From Dicyema japonicum (taxonomy: Eukaryota; Dicyemida; Rhombozoa; Dicyemidae), in contig RDEW01000071.1 of NCBI GenBank assembly GCA_011109175.1, positions 130,426 through 194,425 of the forward strand: a stretch of 64,000 nt of DNA, written 5' to 3'. The translations under genes were made by a program, and so were the position numbers. How positions within the stretch are numbered: position 1 is the stretch's first letter; each line of letters starts with the position of its first letter. Below are positions 10,711-21,466 of this stretch, in pieces. The notes under the pieces are model-generated. The model was not told the DNA's origin. It did no database searches and worked only from the letters and a program-made list of their open reading frames with translations.

Positions 10711-11250
10711 TAAGTGAGGACTCTAATTGACGAGGGAATTACTTCACAGGATCCCCCAAACAGGTGAGAAGTGTCAAATGTATGACCTTCTTGGAGTAGA
10801 GCTCTCCCTTCTCTAATAAATGCACTTTGTTGGACTGATTATTTAATCAGCTTTAAGTGAGGACTCTAATTGAAAAGGGTATTACTTCACAGGATCCCCC
10901 AAACAGGTTGAGAAGTGTCAAATGTATGACCTTCTTGGAGTAAAGCTCTCCCCTCTCTAATAAATGCACCTTGTTGGACTGATTATTTAATTGGCTTTAA
11001 GTGAGGACTTTAAATGAAAAGGGTATTACTTCACAGGATCCCCCAAACAGGTTGAGAAGTGTCAAATGTATGACCTTCTTGGAGTAAAGCTCTCCCTCTC
11101 TAATAAATGCACCTTGTTGGACTGATTATTTAATTGGCTTTAAGTGAGGACTCTAATTGAAGTGGATATTACTTCAATGATTCCTTCAGAGAAGTTGAGG
11201 TTGAGAAGTGCCACGTGTATGTCACATGTATGACCGTTATGCAGTAGAGC
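10711..11250. repeat. Tandem repeat, ~143-bp unit, about 3.8 copies
   Basis: Units start with TAAGTGAGGACTC-type sequence at 10711, 10854, 10998 and 11141, so spacings are 143, 144 and 143. Each carries GGATCCCCCAAACAGGTTGA, then ATGACCTTCTTGGAGTA and AATAAATGCACCTTGTTGGA. The last unit diverges after about 60 bp. No coding capacity is conserved between units. Confidence 0.9.
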
Positions 11251-11540
11251 TCTCACCTATCTAAGACTGAAGAGTAAAGATTATTTCCCTGGTTTCTATC
11301 TGAGATGGACTTGTTTCATGCTTTAAAGATAGGCTTTTGTGTTTAAGTAAGTAGAAGCATATTAGCTGTTAATATGCGGACTCGAAGCGAATAACCTCTG
11401 TCAAGACTCTTTCAATATTTAGCTTGGACATATTCAAAGACAAGACGTTGATGAATCCAATAATTCCTAGGTTTACAAACTCGTGCATCCAATGTAGCGA
11501 TTATCCGAGTTCTTTCACATTTTAGAATACAAACGGGAAC
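11251..11540. other. Spacer, no gene seen
   Basis: No supported feature. Confidence 0.3.
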
Positions 11541-11589
11541 TTAGTGGATAAACATTTTTTTGTTTTTGGCGATGCCTTTTTAAGTTCTT

Positions 11590-11760
11590 ACTTCCCAACT
11601 CTGGTTCCTTGCGCCTGCGACGTTGGAATTCTTGAGTCGTCTAGGAATCGGATCGCTGCTCGAACAGGAGACCCTAGTGAGCGCTGCTGGTTATTTGACC
11701 GAATCTCGCTCGCCATCCTGAGAGGGAATAGCTACGGAGTCAGGGCAGCCGCTATATAAC
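11590..11760 (+). pseudogene. C-terminal fragment of a PHD/RT/REL element
   Basis: The frame ends RNRIAARTGDPSERCWLFDR, then ISLAILRGNS and a stop after VRAAAI. The order 'TGDP..-W-.DRISLAI.RGNS' is the conserved C-terminus of the elements at 34.9 kb (RERISLAIVRGNS), 23.7 kb and 31.5 kb. Only this tail is left. Confidence 0.65.
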
Positions 11761-12202
11761 CTTTTACTCTCTTTTCTTTCCTTAATAAAATTTAATTAAT
11801 TTTCCAACACAAAAATAAATAGTTTACCGAATTAACCGCTGATTTGTGGTTGAATTGCACTTTTAATATTCTTTTCGATATTTGATAATCGACAATGCAA
11901 ATCGATGAAAAACCCTGAAATAATGAACATTATTTTGACACCAAATTTTCAAAAATGAGAAATATATGCAACAATGAAGTAATTGTGGTTAATTTTTTTA
12001 ATTCGTCATTTACTATTAGAAATTGCATTGAATGCCTTAAAGCTGGAAAGCACCAAAGTGTGGGTGCTCCCCGGTCGGTGTTAAACGCAGTAAAATTTAG
12101 ATTAAAATTTTCTTTTACGTACGACTTTGAACGGCAAACAATATTAATTTTTAAAATAAGTGAATCTCGTAAGACATTCCTTTTTATAGTTATTGCCAAA
12201 GG
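11761..12202. other. AT-rich region with an unassigned 86-codon + frame
   Basis: The frame at 11955-12215 (starts MRNICNNEVIVVNFF) is open but has no recognised motif, and its end overlaps a repeat. Probably not a gene. Confidence 0.3.
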
Positions 12203-12400
12203 ATCACTGAATTAAAGAGACAGTTTACAAATAAGTGATCCTAGTTCATATGGTCACAGTTATACGCATCTTTCCAAGCATTGGTTTCATCCATATCCGT
12301 CTTTGTGGGAGCGCTTCCAGTGGAGTAGGAAAGAGAGATCTTTTTTGTACCCCGACTAAGCAATAAGCGTCTCCCTGGAAGGGTTGATAACATAAGCCTC
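12203..12400 (-). repeat. Diverged SINE-B copy
   Basis: It begins with the tail module GGATCACTGAATTAAAGAGA and CAAATAAGTGATCC. It continues with CTTCCAGTGGAGTAGGAAAG, then ATCTTTTTTGTACC, which matches the body of SINE-B (CTCCAGTGGAGTGGGGGAAA, then ATCCTTTTT) at 13.2, 39.3 and 49.1 kb. Confidence 0.5.
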
Positions 12401-12775
12401 CTAAAAATTCAAGAAATCAAAAATCTGAAAGAAATGCGTCTACTGAATTGTTAGCAGTGTACGAATCAAATTCACAATCAATCGCGACACGTGTGTTAGT
12501 ATAGTCACTAGGTTATCTGGTGAAAAAGGTAAGTCCGCTAAAGACAATTTTGTCGACTGCAAAGTCGTGCTAGTACATCAGAGAAATTATGAATGAAATT
12601 ATTATTGTCACTGAAAATGAGTTTGGTTACAGTCGAGGAACTTTTTGGATAACATGGGTCACGCCTTGGAGCACAGAACTCTTCACTTAGGTCCCTTTAA
12701 AGTGGTTAAATCTACAGTAGGTGATATAAAATACATAATCTTTTCCTTTACAGTTTGCCATAACTCAGTATAAAT

Positions 12776-13001
12776 TTAATCCTAACCCAAACCACTAATT
12801 CTAATCCCTAACCATAACCCTCAACTCCAATTCCAACCCCATACCCTAATCCCTAACCCTGACTCTAATCCCTGACCCACGACCATGAGCGCGAGTCTAA
12901 TCCTATCTTTATCCCTAACTCCAATCCCTAATCCCTACCATAATTCCTAACCCTGAGTTTAACCCCTAATTATGACTCTAATTCCAACCTTAACCCAACC
13001 C
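12776..13001. repeat. Degenerate telomere-like (CCCTAA-type) tract
   Basis: About 225 bp consist of variants of CCCTAA/CCTAAT/CTCTAATC in one orientation, for example ATCCCTAACCATAACCC and TACCCTAATCCCTAACCC. The animal telomere repeat is TTAGGG, so this looks like a decayed interstitial telomeric block or a satellite derived from it. Confidence 0.7.
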
Positions 13002-13235
13002 TATTGTGGGCAGACCGAAGTTCATGTATACATCTTCCAGTTTAATAAAATTAAATCGAATATTATTTAAAATAAAAAAATATCGATTTTTACTTGTTTG
13101 TGAAATGTTTAAACAAAAGAATTTGCCCGAACATTATGGCATTGCGGGACACGATAGCATGCGACCAGGATTTATCATCTCCAATCGATTTCCAATCACA
13201 TAGAAAATGCTTCCAGGCAACGGTGGGTACAATTA

Positions 13236-13515
13236 TTATTATTCACCGAGAAAGAAGTTAAAGTAAATAACTAATTAAGTGTATCCGGTTTCCACTTCTA
13301 CAGAAACAGAGTCCATCCGGAATCAACATAAAAGGTAAAAGGCGTCCATAGTTGCAGTTGTGGAAATCCCTCCAGTGGAGTGGGGGAAAGTAAATGATTC
13401 TTTTTCGTGCCGGCCTGGTACTGGGCGCCACCTAGACAGGTGGATCACATGACGACATTCTAATAGGAAGAAAGAGGAGGAACAGACGAACAAAACTGAA
13501 ACTTCAACCAATTAG
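13236..13515 (-). mobile_element. SINE-B copy
   Basis: Read on the minus strand, the 3' end is ACTTAATTAGTTATTTAC, then CTTTCTCGGTG and ATAATAATAATT. The body contains ATGTTGATTCCGGATGGACT, CTGTAGAAGTGGAAAC, CTCCACTGGAGGG, AAAAAGAATCATTTAC and TGATCCACCTGTCTAGGTGG. It aligns with 39262-39520 and 49123-49463 over most of its length. Confidence 0.8.
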
Positions 13516-13519
13516 CCAC

Positions 13520-14450
13520 GAAGCACCACATGGAGTCACGCGGCTATTTCTATGGAAACGGTTAAAAAGCTCTATCAATTGTCGGAACTGGGATTGAGTA
13601 ATTTAGAAAATTATTGGCAAATAATTAAAATTAAATTAATTAAATCTAAATATGATTTGGATGGTTAACCAAACTTTGTATAAAATGTGACCTGTTATTC
13701 TAATGAGTTGTTAATTATGATTGTTAAGAGTTTTAACTTTAATTTAAAGGCTTTACTTGGTATTTTAATTTTCTCGCAATTAACAAACTGTTATAATCAG
13801 AACAAAATAAAGTATAAAATTCTCAATTGGGTATTATCTAAGTTAACCCTAGTTATCCGAAAATACTGAAATATTATGTATTTCAGCTGCTGTATCATTA
13901 TCAATTCTGAGTTTGACAATGATCGTGCTAATTTTCCTTTATCTGGTTTAATTGGGTTAATATTTTAGCGAAAACCGAAAATTGTGATATCATCAGAAAA
14001 GGTATGAGATTTATTTATCACTAAGAATGTTGAATATCAGGATTTGCTTTACGATTACAATTAATTATTAACTTGGGTATTTCGGTTGATTAATTTCTTT
14101 ATTTTCTTAAAATTTTCGTTAATTAGAATATTTTATTGTATTAATTTAAAAAAGAACAAAAATTAGGGTAATCTTGGATTGGGGGAAATCGGCTCAAAGG
14201 GAAAGCGTAGTTCGCGATGTTCCCCAAAGATTATTTCCGAGTTTTCTGAACATTTCGTATGACGACTGTTCAAGACTTCTGAGATTTCCATAGCGAGAAA
14301 AACAATTGTTACACTATATTTGAGGTACTTCCGACGTTTCGGTATCTCGGCCTTTCCAGAAGCTAAACAGGTATTGGTAGCATTCTGAAGGCGGTCGTCT
14401 CAAGCTAAAGTCCTAGACTATGAACCTTCAAACAACAAAAAATTAGATGG
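13520..14450. other. AT-rich spacer, no gene seen
   Basis: Long low-complexity stretches (13600-14160). No supported coding frame or repeat. Confidence 0.35.
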
Positions 14451-14695
14451 TCATTCAATCAAAACGTTTTCTATCTTGTCTACACAGTCCGACGGGTTTG
14501 AGTACCGAACGAGAATAACTGCTTCCAAAGCTCGTTGAACGACTTTGTTTAATGGTTTCGCCTGCTCCACATAGAAAATCGTTGAGACGGGCACCACTTT
14601 CAAGATAGGCTTTAGGCAACAGACTAGCACGGCTGTGTTGGTTGGAGAATCCAGAACATACACCAAATTATTCTTGAAAATTTAGACAAGTCACT
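14451..14695 (-). CDS. Unidentified short coding exon(s)
   Basis: An open minus-strand frame ends ALEAVILVRYSNPSDC, then VDKIENVLIE and a stop. It has varied codon use and a protein-like composition, unlike the AT-rich surroundings. A GT...TTTTCAAG segment of 28 nt lies immediately upstream (about 14680-14707) and could be an intron, but no first exon with an ATG was found. No family recognised. A CACGTG palindrome lies at 14713-14718. Confidence 0.3.
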
Positions 14696-16389
14696 AAGAC
14701 AAATCACTCAAGCACGTGGTGTTTCTTTGTTTTTACTAGTCAAGGGTTTAATAATGACAGTTTTTAAACGAATCTCAGTCTGTTTTGTATTCAAAACAGA
14801 GCCTTAGCATCCTAGAAAATCAAAATGAGAGAGTTTTCTTTTCCGTGCACACAAATAGAAGGAAGACGATCTCTTTAATTTGTCATTGAGCGATTAGACA
14901 TTTTCTGAAATATATGTGTCAACTTGACCTGGTTGAAAATTTTTAATAATTACTGAGTTAAGTGAAAAATTCAATCATTCATTTACAAGTTGCTCTTTCG
15001 ATTCATTTAAGCCTTAAAGAATTTTTGGCACACGTGCAATATGGAAAAAATACAAGAGAACCTATTCTTTCCGAGATTATTGGTCTTGTGTATGAGACTC
15101 AACATTGGAATCATTTTTATACTTTTCTTTGATTTTAGAAGCGTTTTCTTGTCATATTTCTAAACTATGACCTACATCATTAATAGAACATTCGAGAATT
15201 AATAATCCTCTCCCTTGTCCTCTTAACGCTGACAGTATTCTCAAGTTCCTCAAATTTTAGTCACTTGTGGTTTGAAACCTGAGTAGTTGTGTATGGACGG
15301 ATTAGTCCAGAAACATTGTGTATCCAACGTCTCACGAGTCCGCGGGCTAAAAAAGGGGACGTTGTTTCCATCATGAATAAATGAAAACATCCATAGCTCC
15401 ACCGCTCAGTCACTAGCTCAAACTTTTGTCCAACTACCCAATAGAACACCTGCCCCGGTCTATATTTGCCTTAATATTCATCCTCGAGGACCCAATCGCC
15501 TCACGTCAAGGGATCGTCCGCAAGAGATAAAAAAATAAACGAAAATTCTGCCTAAGCTATTTTTGCCATAAATATCAAATTAGCCCAAATCTGACTAATA
15601 TTTTGATTGGAGTTACTACAAACTAACAAACAAAAGAATAAGAAAACCCCCCAAATATCCCAAAATCTCTAAATAACTAATAAATCTATAGACGTAATAA
15701 AGTAACCGTACCAATTTATCCTTCATGGAAGACTCATGGGTCATCTTACGTGTCTAAATTAGATTGGCATATAAGGACTACCCTTCGACGCTTTACATAA
15801 TTGATTATGGTTGAAATATAAGACACTCCCAACAAGCCAGCTGTTATCATAATAAGAATCAACAAAATAGATTTGGAGTTTTTACCAAACTAGACATTAG
15901 CCTTAAAAAACCCAATTTATTATTTTTTCCCATCCACTGAGTCTAATATGATGGACGTGCTCATTATTGGTTGCGATCCCTGTATTATCATGTAGAATCT
16001 TATTGTTATGAATTTCTATAAATTCGTTAAGATGGCATACTTTCATTTTCAGCTTCTTTGTTTAATAAAGCGAAGGCGGTCTCCATAGCTTTTTTCATAG
16101 AATCACTAAGGTTCTACTAATAATGATCATCTATAACATTTTCTTTATACACTTTTTCCAGATATCTCAAGGTGGGTTCGATTTGACCAGCGAAATTAAA
16201 TTCTTTCAGTTGACCATTTTCTGTTTGCCAAATATTAAGTTTAGCGTTTTTTGATGCAATCAATGAATTCAGTAAGAGAATTGTCTAGCTTATTACTCAC
16301 ATAGAAACCAGTAACATCTGAATAAATTAGAATACAAAATATGCATAATTTATTTATTTTATTTCTCTTGGTTCGCCATAGTAAAATTA
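14696..16389. other. Gene-poor stretch, nothing supported
   Basis: No open frame with recognisable domains, no SINE or LINE signature. CACGTG palindromes at 14713 and 15031. Confidence 0.35.
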
Positions 16390-16760
16390 AATTTTATATA
16401 ATCTAAAGAATTGGCGGGAAATGGACCGTCTTGACTCTTTCCACAGAGCTCAGCTCAAATCGGTAATCAAGATCAACTGGTCTGTGAAGATCTCTAATGC
16501 AAACCTTTATAATAAATGAAAATCCAGCGTGCTGTCAGATAATATTCTCAAATCAAGATGGAGCCTCTTTAGCCACGTGTTACGTCTAAATGACCAGGTT
16601 CCCACTAATGTCTCAATGGACAATTACTTAGCACACACAGGAGGCGGATTCTATGGAAGACCAAGAACGACAATTACGACTATCTTGATGAGGACCTATC
16701 GGGGGTCGGTATGAGATTAACTTTGGCGAAGATGGTAGAGATTGCAATTTATCTATCTCC
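16390..16760 (+). pseudogene. C-terminal fragment of the RTE-like LINE
   Basis: Frames contain MDRLDSFHRAQLKSVIKINW, SRWSLFSHVLRL and GRPRTTITTIL. These match LDSFHRGQLRKI, RWRLFGHVL and RGRPRTTLP of the LINE at 1.4-4.4 kb. 5' truncated, with stops. Confidence 0.65.
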
Positions 16761-17669
16761 TGACGCTTCAAGCGAGAGAAACCAGTGCCTAAAAACAAAA
16801 TGGAATCTTCAGTTATCAATCTGATTCGATGCGGTGGAGAAACTAATGGTGGACTGTCTTATATTTGTCGAAAAGGAAAGAAGTCACAATGATTAGTCCT
16901 TACGTCCGATTTTTTATGAAGGCTTTGTATGCTAGTCACAACGGGGGGCATCAGTCACACAATTGCCCGACAATCGACTTCAATGAATTTCTCATAGAAA
17001 AAAAGCAAAAATAGCGGCGATTAAATTCTTCTTGCGATGAGGTTCGAGGAAGTTCTGAGCGTCCTGGAGACTTCCTAGTATGGCCCGAACGATAATCTGT
17101 TGACATGGGAATTCAAGGTTTTTTGGGGAAAACACAGTTTCTCTTATTGACTTTAAAAGGAGGAGCCACACATCATCCGTCAACATTCGCGTACGCACTC
17201 ATCCTGGTACACGTGGCATTCATTGGACATACTTTCTGTTAATTATGAGACTATTAGGACTCCCATTACATCCAACCGATCTGCTACGGTTGCATGGTGG
17301 ATAAACCTGGCGGTCTTGAATCTACAGCTACTACAACTCTATACAAGTTTTTGGCTTTGACAAGACCAACCCTGAGGTCCTGATATCCCATTTTCCCAGC
17401 ATCGCGTATCGGCTATTATTGAAACCCTCAACACAGGTAAAGATGAAAGAGATCCTTTTGGATACCGACAGACATTGAGTGTCACTTGAGCTAAGTGGAT
17501 CCAATGACGGTTTTATGAATTGAAGAAGGCAAAGAGTAAATCCGTCAACCAAGTAGGTAATTGTGTCGGAGTCGATCCCACAACTAAATGCAAGGCCAGT
17601 GATAGAAGTAGCCGTGTTCCAAGATCATCAAATGACCCTGTCTTTTACTATTATTTATCTAAGGAACTC
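16761..17669. other. Spacer or decayed repeat, no gene seen
   Basis: No supported gene. A minus-strand frame at 17331-17552 has no recognised motif and might belong to the decayed LINE on its right. Confidence 0.3.
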
Positions 17670-18905
17670 TGAGGTCACCGAGAAAGAAAGACAAAGAAAA
17701 GATTGAACTATTAGGTGATCTCAGTCCCCGTGATCAGTCTGCGTCTATGGTCCCACATCGTGCCCACCGTAGATCTGAAATGTCTTCTTTCGAAATCACT
17801 CGGGAAATCAACCGAGGAACAGAATTTCACGTAGAAAACTGGGGTCGAAGCTTCCGTAAGTAGAGGTTCGATGTTTTATTCAGGTATTCAGGGGGTCTTT
17901 TGACCTTTCCAGTTTTGTCTCGGAAAATGCAGATCTCACGTGGCTGAAGCATACTCCATAGTTGTGATTTGTGGACAAAATTTAATGGTTTATTCGTCAA
18001 GTGGATAAATTATTGCGAACCGGTGCTCGTATGGGGTTCAGTTTCTGGAGACCTTTCATGAAGGTTGTTATAGGTCACTCTCAGAATCGTGGAGAGCTTG
18101 TGACGGGTATTTGAACACATCTAATTAAGATTTTGGGTTCCTTATCTCCGTCTTACAGAGATAAACATGGTGATCGTTGACTTTGCTGGTGATACAGGAC
18201 GATTGGATACCAACCACTCGTGTACTCTCCAATTTTAGTTAGGTGTTGGGGGATGCTAGAATTCAGAACGGTAATTAAGTCATCCACATAAGATAACCAC
18301 GGAATCGTCGTCATTGGCCGTAAATAGGTCCTGCAGTATCAGGTTTAAGAAGGATGGGGAGAGTGGAGAGCCTTGGGCACACCATTAGGTGGTAATATAG
18401 ATCATGATCTAACGTTGCTGTTACAAACTCTTCCACGTCTTCCTGAAAGTTGGCAAGCTGTGGAGTAAATTTTGGCAGTTTTCCTGACATAGTGCCGAAG
18501 GTCTTGTCAATGAAAACTATTGTTGTCCACGTGGAGAGTGGCTGCATAAAAACCATCAGCGATAAAATATAACAACGTTGTTAGATGTGTCGTCTTCTTT
18601 GGGAGTGACTTTAGAGGGAGTGCAAGTCAGTGCGATAGGCTGGTAGGATGTGGGATCTCCCTTCGTTTTTTTGATCCCATAGTGGGCGTAATGGTTGAGT
18701 TCTTCAAACTTTGTGGATGATGTTATATCGATAAGTTAAATTGCACGTTGGTTAAGAAATTAGATGTTAAGATGGATCGAAAATATTCTGTCCGGCTACA
18801 GGTACTCGAGCAACAGAAACGATAACTTCAGAGACTTGCTTGTCAGAGAATAGTTCCTTGTAGAATCCTCTTCGATTTAAGGAGATTGACTTTGATCTTG
18901 AGAAT
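17670..18905 (-). pseudogene. Decayed Jockey/CR1-like LINE reverse transcriptase with stem-loop tail
   Basis: On the minus strand, frames near 18310-18400 read CAQGSPLSPSFLNLILQDLF, a decayed form of the RT motif B GxPQGSxLSP. They are followed by an acidic stretch where YADD should lie. The 3' end at 17676-17725 is the tail module GGTCACCGAGAAAGAAAGAC, then CTATTAGGTGATCT. The segment 17740-17880 is homologous to 20830-21000. Heavily degraded. Confidence 0.55.
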
Positions 18906-18924
18906 TCTCGCATAGTGCTTTATG

Positions 18925-19260
18925 AACACGTTCGGGTTGGACTTTTTCCGTAACTGTTTCCTAGATCCATCTGCATCTTGGAGATCAAATTTACCTTGCT
19001 TCAGTGTCTTCCAACAATTACAGCATAGAGTTCTCCTATCATTATTTCCATCTCAGGTTTTGTTTCTTGATACTCAATCTGATGGTGCCATGTTTTTCGA
19101 CTATCCTTTCCGTTAGCCTTCTCCATCCCTTTCGTCGTCGTGCTCGTCTCCTGAGTTCGTCCAGATCATCTGCATCCATCAGTCGGACCCCGATCAAAGC
19201 ATAATCTTCCGCAAGTGTCCTGGGAAGAAAACTTCGGACATCCAGGACTCTACTGAATAT
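18925..19260 (-). pseudogene. C-terminal fragment of the RTE-like LINE
   Basis: 19105-19205 is the reverse complement of the segment near 39105-39190 that encodes the DADDLDEIRRRARRRKRWRR region. Both copies lack a reverse transcriptase core. Short open + strand frames here are antisense shadows. Confidence 0.55.
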
Positions 19261-19654
19261 TCACAGCATAATTTATTGAATTCGGTTCTGATAGGAATCT
19301 TGCAGTTAATTTGTTGTCAACGAAGTTGCTGATGTTCCCCAATCCGTCTTATAATTCTTGAATCTCTCTTTCCGTTTGTGGATTCCTCGCTTGTAAAACC
19401 GTAAAATACATTCCAATTAAAAATTCCTTGCTAGTGAGAAGGAGCATAAGGTCAAGTCAGGAGATGTGTTTTCGTCATTTCACCTCAGAGGAGTTCTCGT
19501 ATAGATATCGTGTCATTCAGGATGAGAAAGCTTGCAATGTACTTCCTCATAATAGTGATGATATTTGATTTTAAATAAACGAGATTATTATAATATTATT
19601 TAAATTAATTAAAATTTAAAAGTATTCTGATCTTGTGCTTGGTGTGCTTTTTTC
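19261..19654. other. Upstream region of MED22, no gene seen
   Basis: Strongly AT-rich in the last 90 bp before the MED22 start; no other supported feature. Confidence 0.3.
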
Positions 19655-20076
19655 ATGTCAAAATCAAGAGCAAAAGACTCAAAAGGATATGAAGCGAAGG
19701 TAAAGGACTACTTTTTCCATTCTTGTCAACAATTTCGCTCAATTGGTCAAAATTGGGGTTTGTTGATGTTGGCAGTATAAAGGGGGAGACTGGCGATCGT
19801 AACATACCAGATGGGCTTAATCACGAGTTTCAGCATTACGAGGTCGGGGTTCGAGCCTCCAACATGGTTCGGGTGGTTGAGTCCCTTCTATCCCTCACAT
19901 CCGAGTTACAGCTAGCGTTGGTGGTGGAGGACTTTACATCGATTAAAAACTCCCTGGAGGCTTATAGTGAAAATCTTGATGGGATCGACAAGGACATTGA
20001 ACAGTTCCTCAATTTTGCTTCCAACACACTTCACGGTCTCATTGAGAAGCTGAGAAAAGAATTAATTTTGTTATAA
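19655..20076 (+). CDS. MED22: Mediator complex subunit 22
   Basis: Exon 1 is 19655-19757, a 25-nt GT-AG intron is 19758-19782, and exon 2 is 19783-20076, giving about 131 aa. The N-terminus MSKSRAKDSKGYEAKVKDYF matches the MED22 start (SK...Y...LKDD), then SILVNNFAQLVKIG fits the family's SIM-NF-EIIK helix. Exon 2 has HYEVGVRASNMVRVVESLL and a long helical C-terminus, as in MED22, which joins the Mediator head module at RNA polymerase II promoters. Spacing between landmark motifs equals the human protein exactly when the intron is removed. One extra T in the run at 19712-19716 breaks the frame. With both real landmarks intact on either side, this looks like a sequence error. Confidence 0.88.
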
Positions 20077-20754
20077 ATTTTGTTAATAAATTTGATTTTG
20101 AGATATTTACAAGCTGTGGATATTTTAATGGTAAAATTTGATAATTGTCTTAAACATCGGTCGGAAATTGTATTCAACCAATTTTGGAAAAATTCAGTTA
20201 CTGTCCGTTCCGGCATGAGGTTCCACGCATCTACGATGTTTCAGGCTTGATAAGTGACCCCGGTCCAGTGTGATATCTATCTACAGCAGATTGTCTATTG
20301 TGACTCACTCTCAAACAAAATAATAAAGAACATGCCCCTTCCAACGATTATTTAGAATAGCTGTGCGTCCAGAACACGTGGAGATATAAATATTGTGACT
20401 CCCGTAATTGGTTCCTTCGATCTATCCCAAGGATCAGCCATTTTCCAAGTTTTTCCATGTTCGTGTATTCGAATGTTCAGTGGATTTTTATTTAGTGCAT
20501 ATTAAAGAGCAGATTGTACCACGTGAGACAAACGCAATGCGAGAAATCAACATGTCAGCTCTGTCAATTATCGACTTGTTATTTTTGTGTGGTTTGAGAG
20601 TGGACAGTTTCCAAATCAGCATTTTATTTTTTAAACCAATAATACTGCTAAGTTAGGGAGGAAAAACGCAACTAGGTGACTCCTGACTCCGGGGAAGCAC
20701 AGTCATCTGAAGCTATTAAGACGTTTTTATACTATAGAGCTACTTATTTATATA
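20077..20754. other. Spacer with an unassigned + frame
   Basis: The frame at 20408-20656 has protein-like composition but no recognised family. 20670-20745 (a gactccggg...attaagacgtttt block) recurs at 21345-21425, flanking the LINE piece between them. Confidence 0.3.
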
Positions 20755-21190
20755 AAAAGATAGGGATCACCGAGAAAAAAAAGAAAAAACGTCAAAGTTA
20801 GGTGATTCCAGTCCCCGTAATCAACTAGGCCATTTACGTCTGTGGTCTCCTTTGTTGCCACTACCGTACAAAAGAGCCTTCTCCCATTCCTGAATTGAGA
20901 AGGAATAGGTTTTCTTTTGCCCTGTGAATAGACAGGCGAAGCGGGTTTCAATTTTCCACTAAGGATACGAGTCGTAGCTTCCGTAAGTAGGGATTGACTG
21001 TTGATGCAATATGAGGGCCCATCATATAGATTGGTTTCGGTATATTCAATTGAGTCTTTGGAGCATAGTCTGAGATAGCAAAAATCTCCGCATAACAGAG
21101 GTGTACTCCACACCTCTCCGGAAGAGGGTGGCAACAGCAACATCCAAATTCCAAAGGATCCTCTGGATAAGTCACATACAACGTTCAGCT
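20755..21190 (-). pseudogene. 3' part of a Jockey-like LINE with stem-loop tail
   Basis: The tail module lies at 20758-20810 (GGGATCACCGAGAAAAAAAAG, then GTTAGGTGATTCCAG). The coding remnant upstream includes LYAEIFAISDYAPK and NPYLRKLRLVS. 20830-21000 aligns with 17740-17880. Flanked by a duplicated segment (20670-20745 and 21345-21425). Confidence 0.5.
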
Positions 21191-21466
21191 TCTGCCGGCC
21201 TTTGTGAGGACTTGCTTTGCATACGAGTTGAAATTCAATAGCATGTCGTACGTTAATCCAAGCATTGAGGGAAAGAGATCTTGTTACCGATATCTAAACA
21301 GATCCGATGAAGGAGATCTCGGTTCTTCTTTGACGTCTCCAGACTCCGGGATGCATATCGGAACTATGTTACCCCATCCATCTGAGACAATTAAGACGTT
21401 TTAGTATTATAGAGCAATATCCCCCAATTATAGCATAAAAAGCACAAAAAATAAAATATTTTAAAT

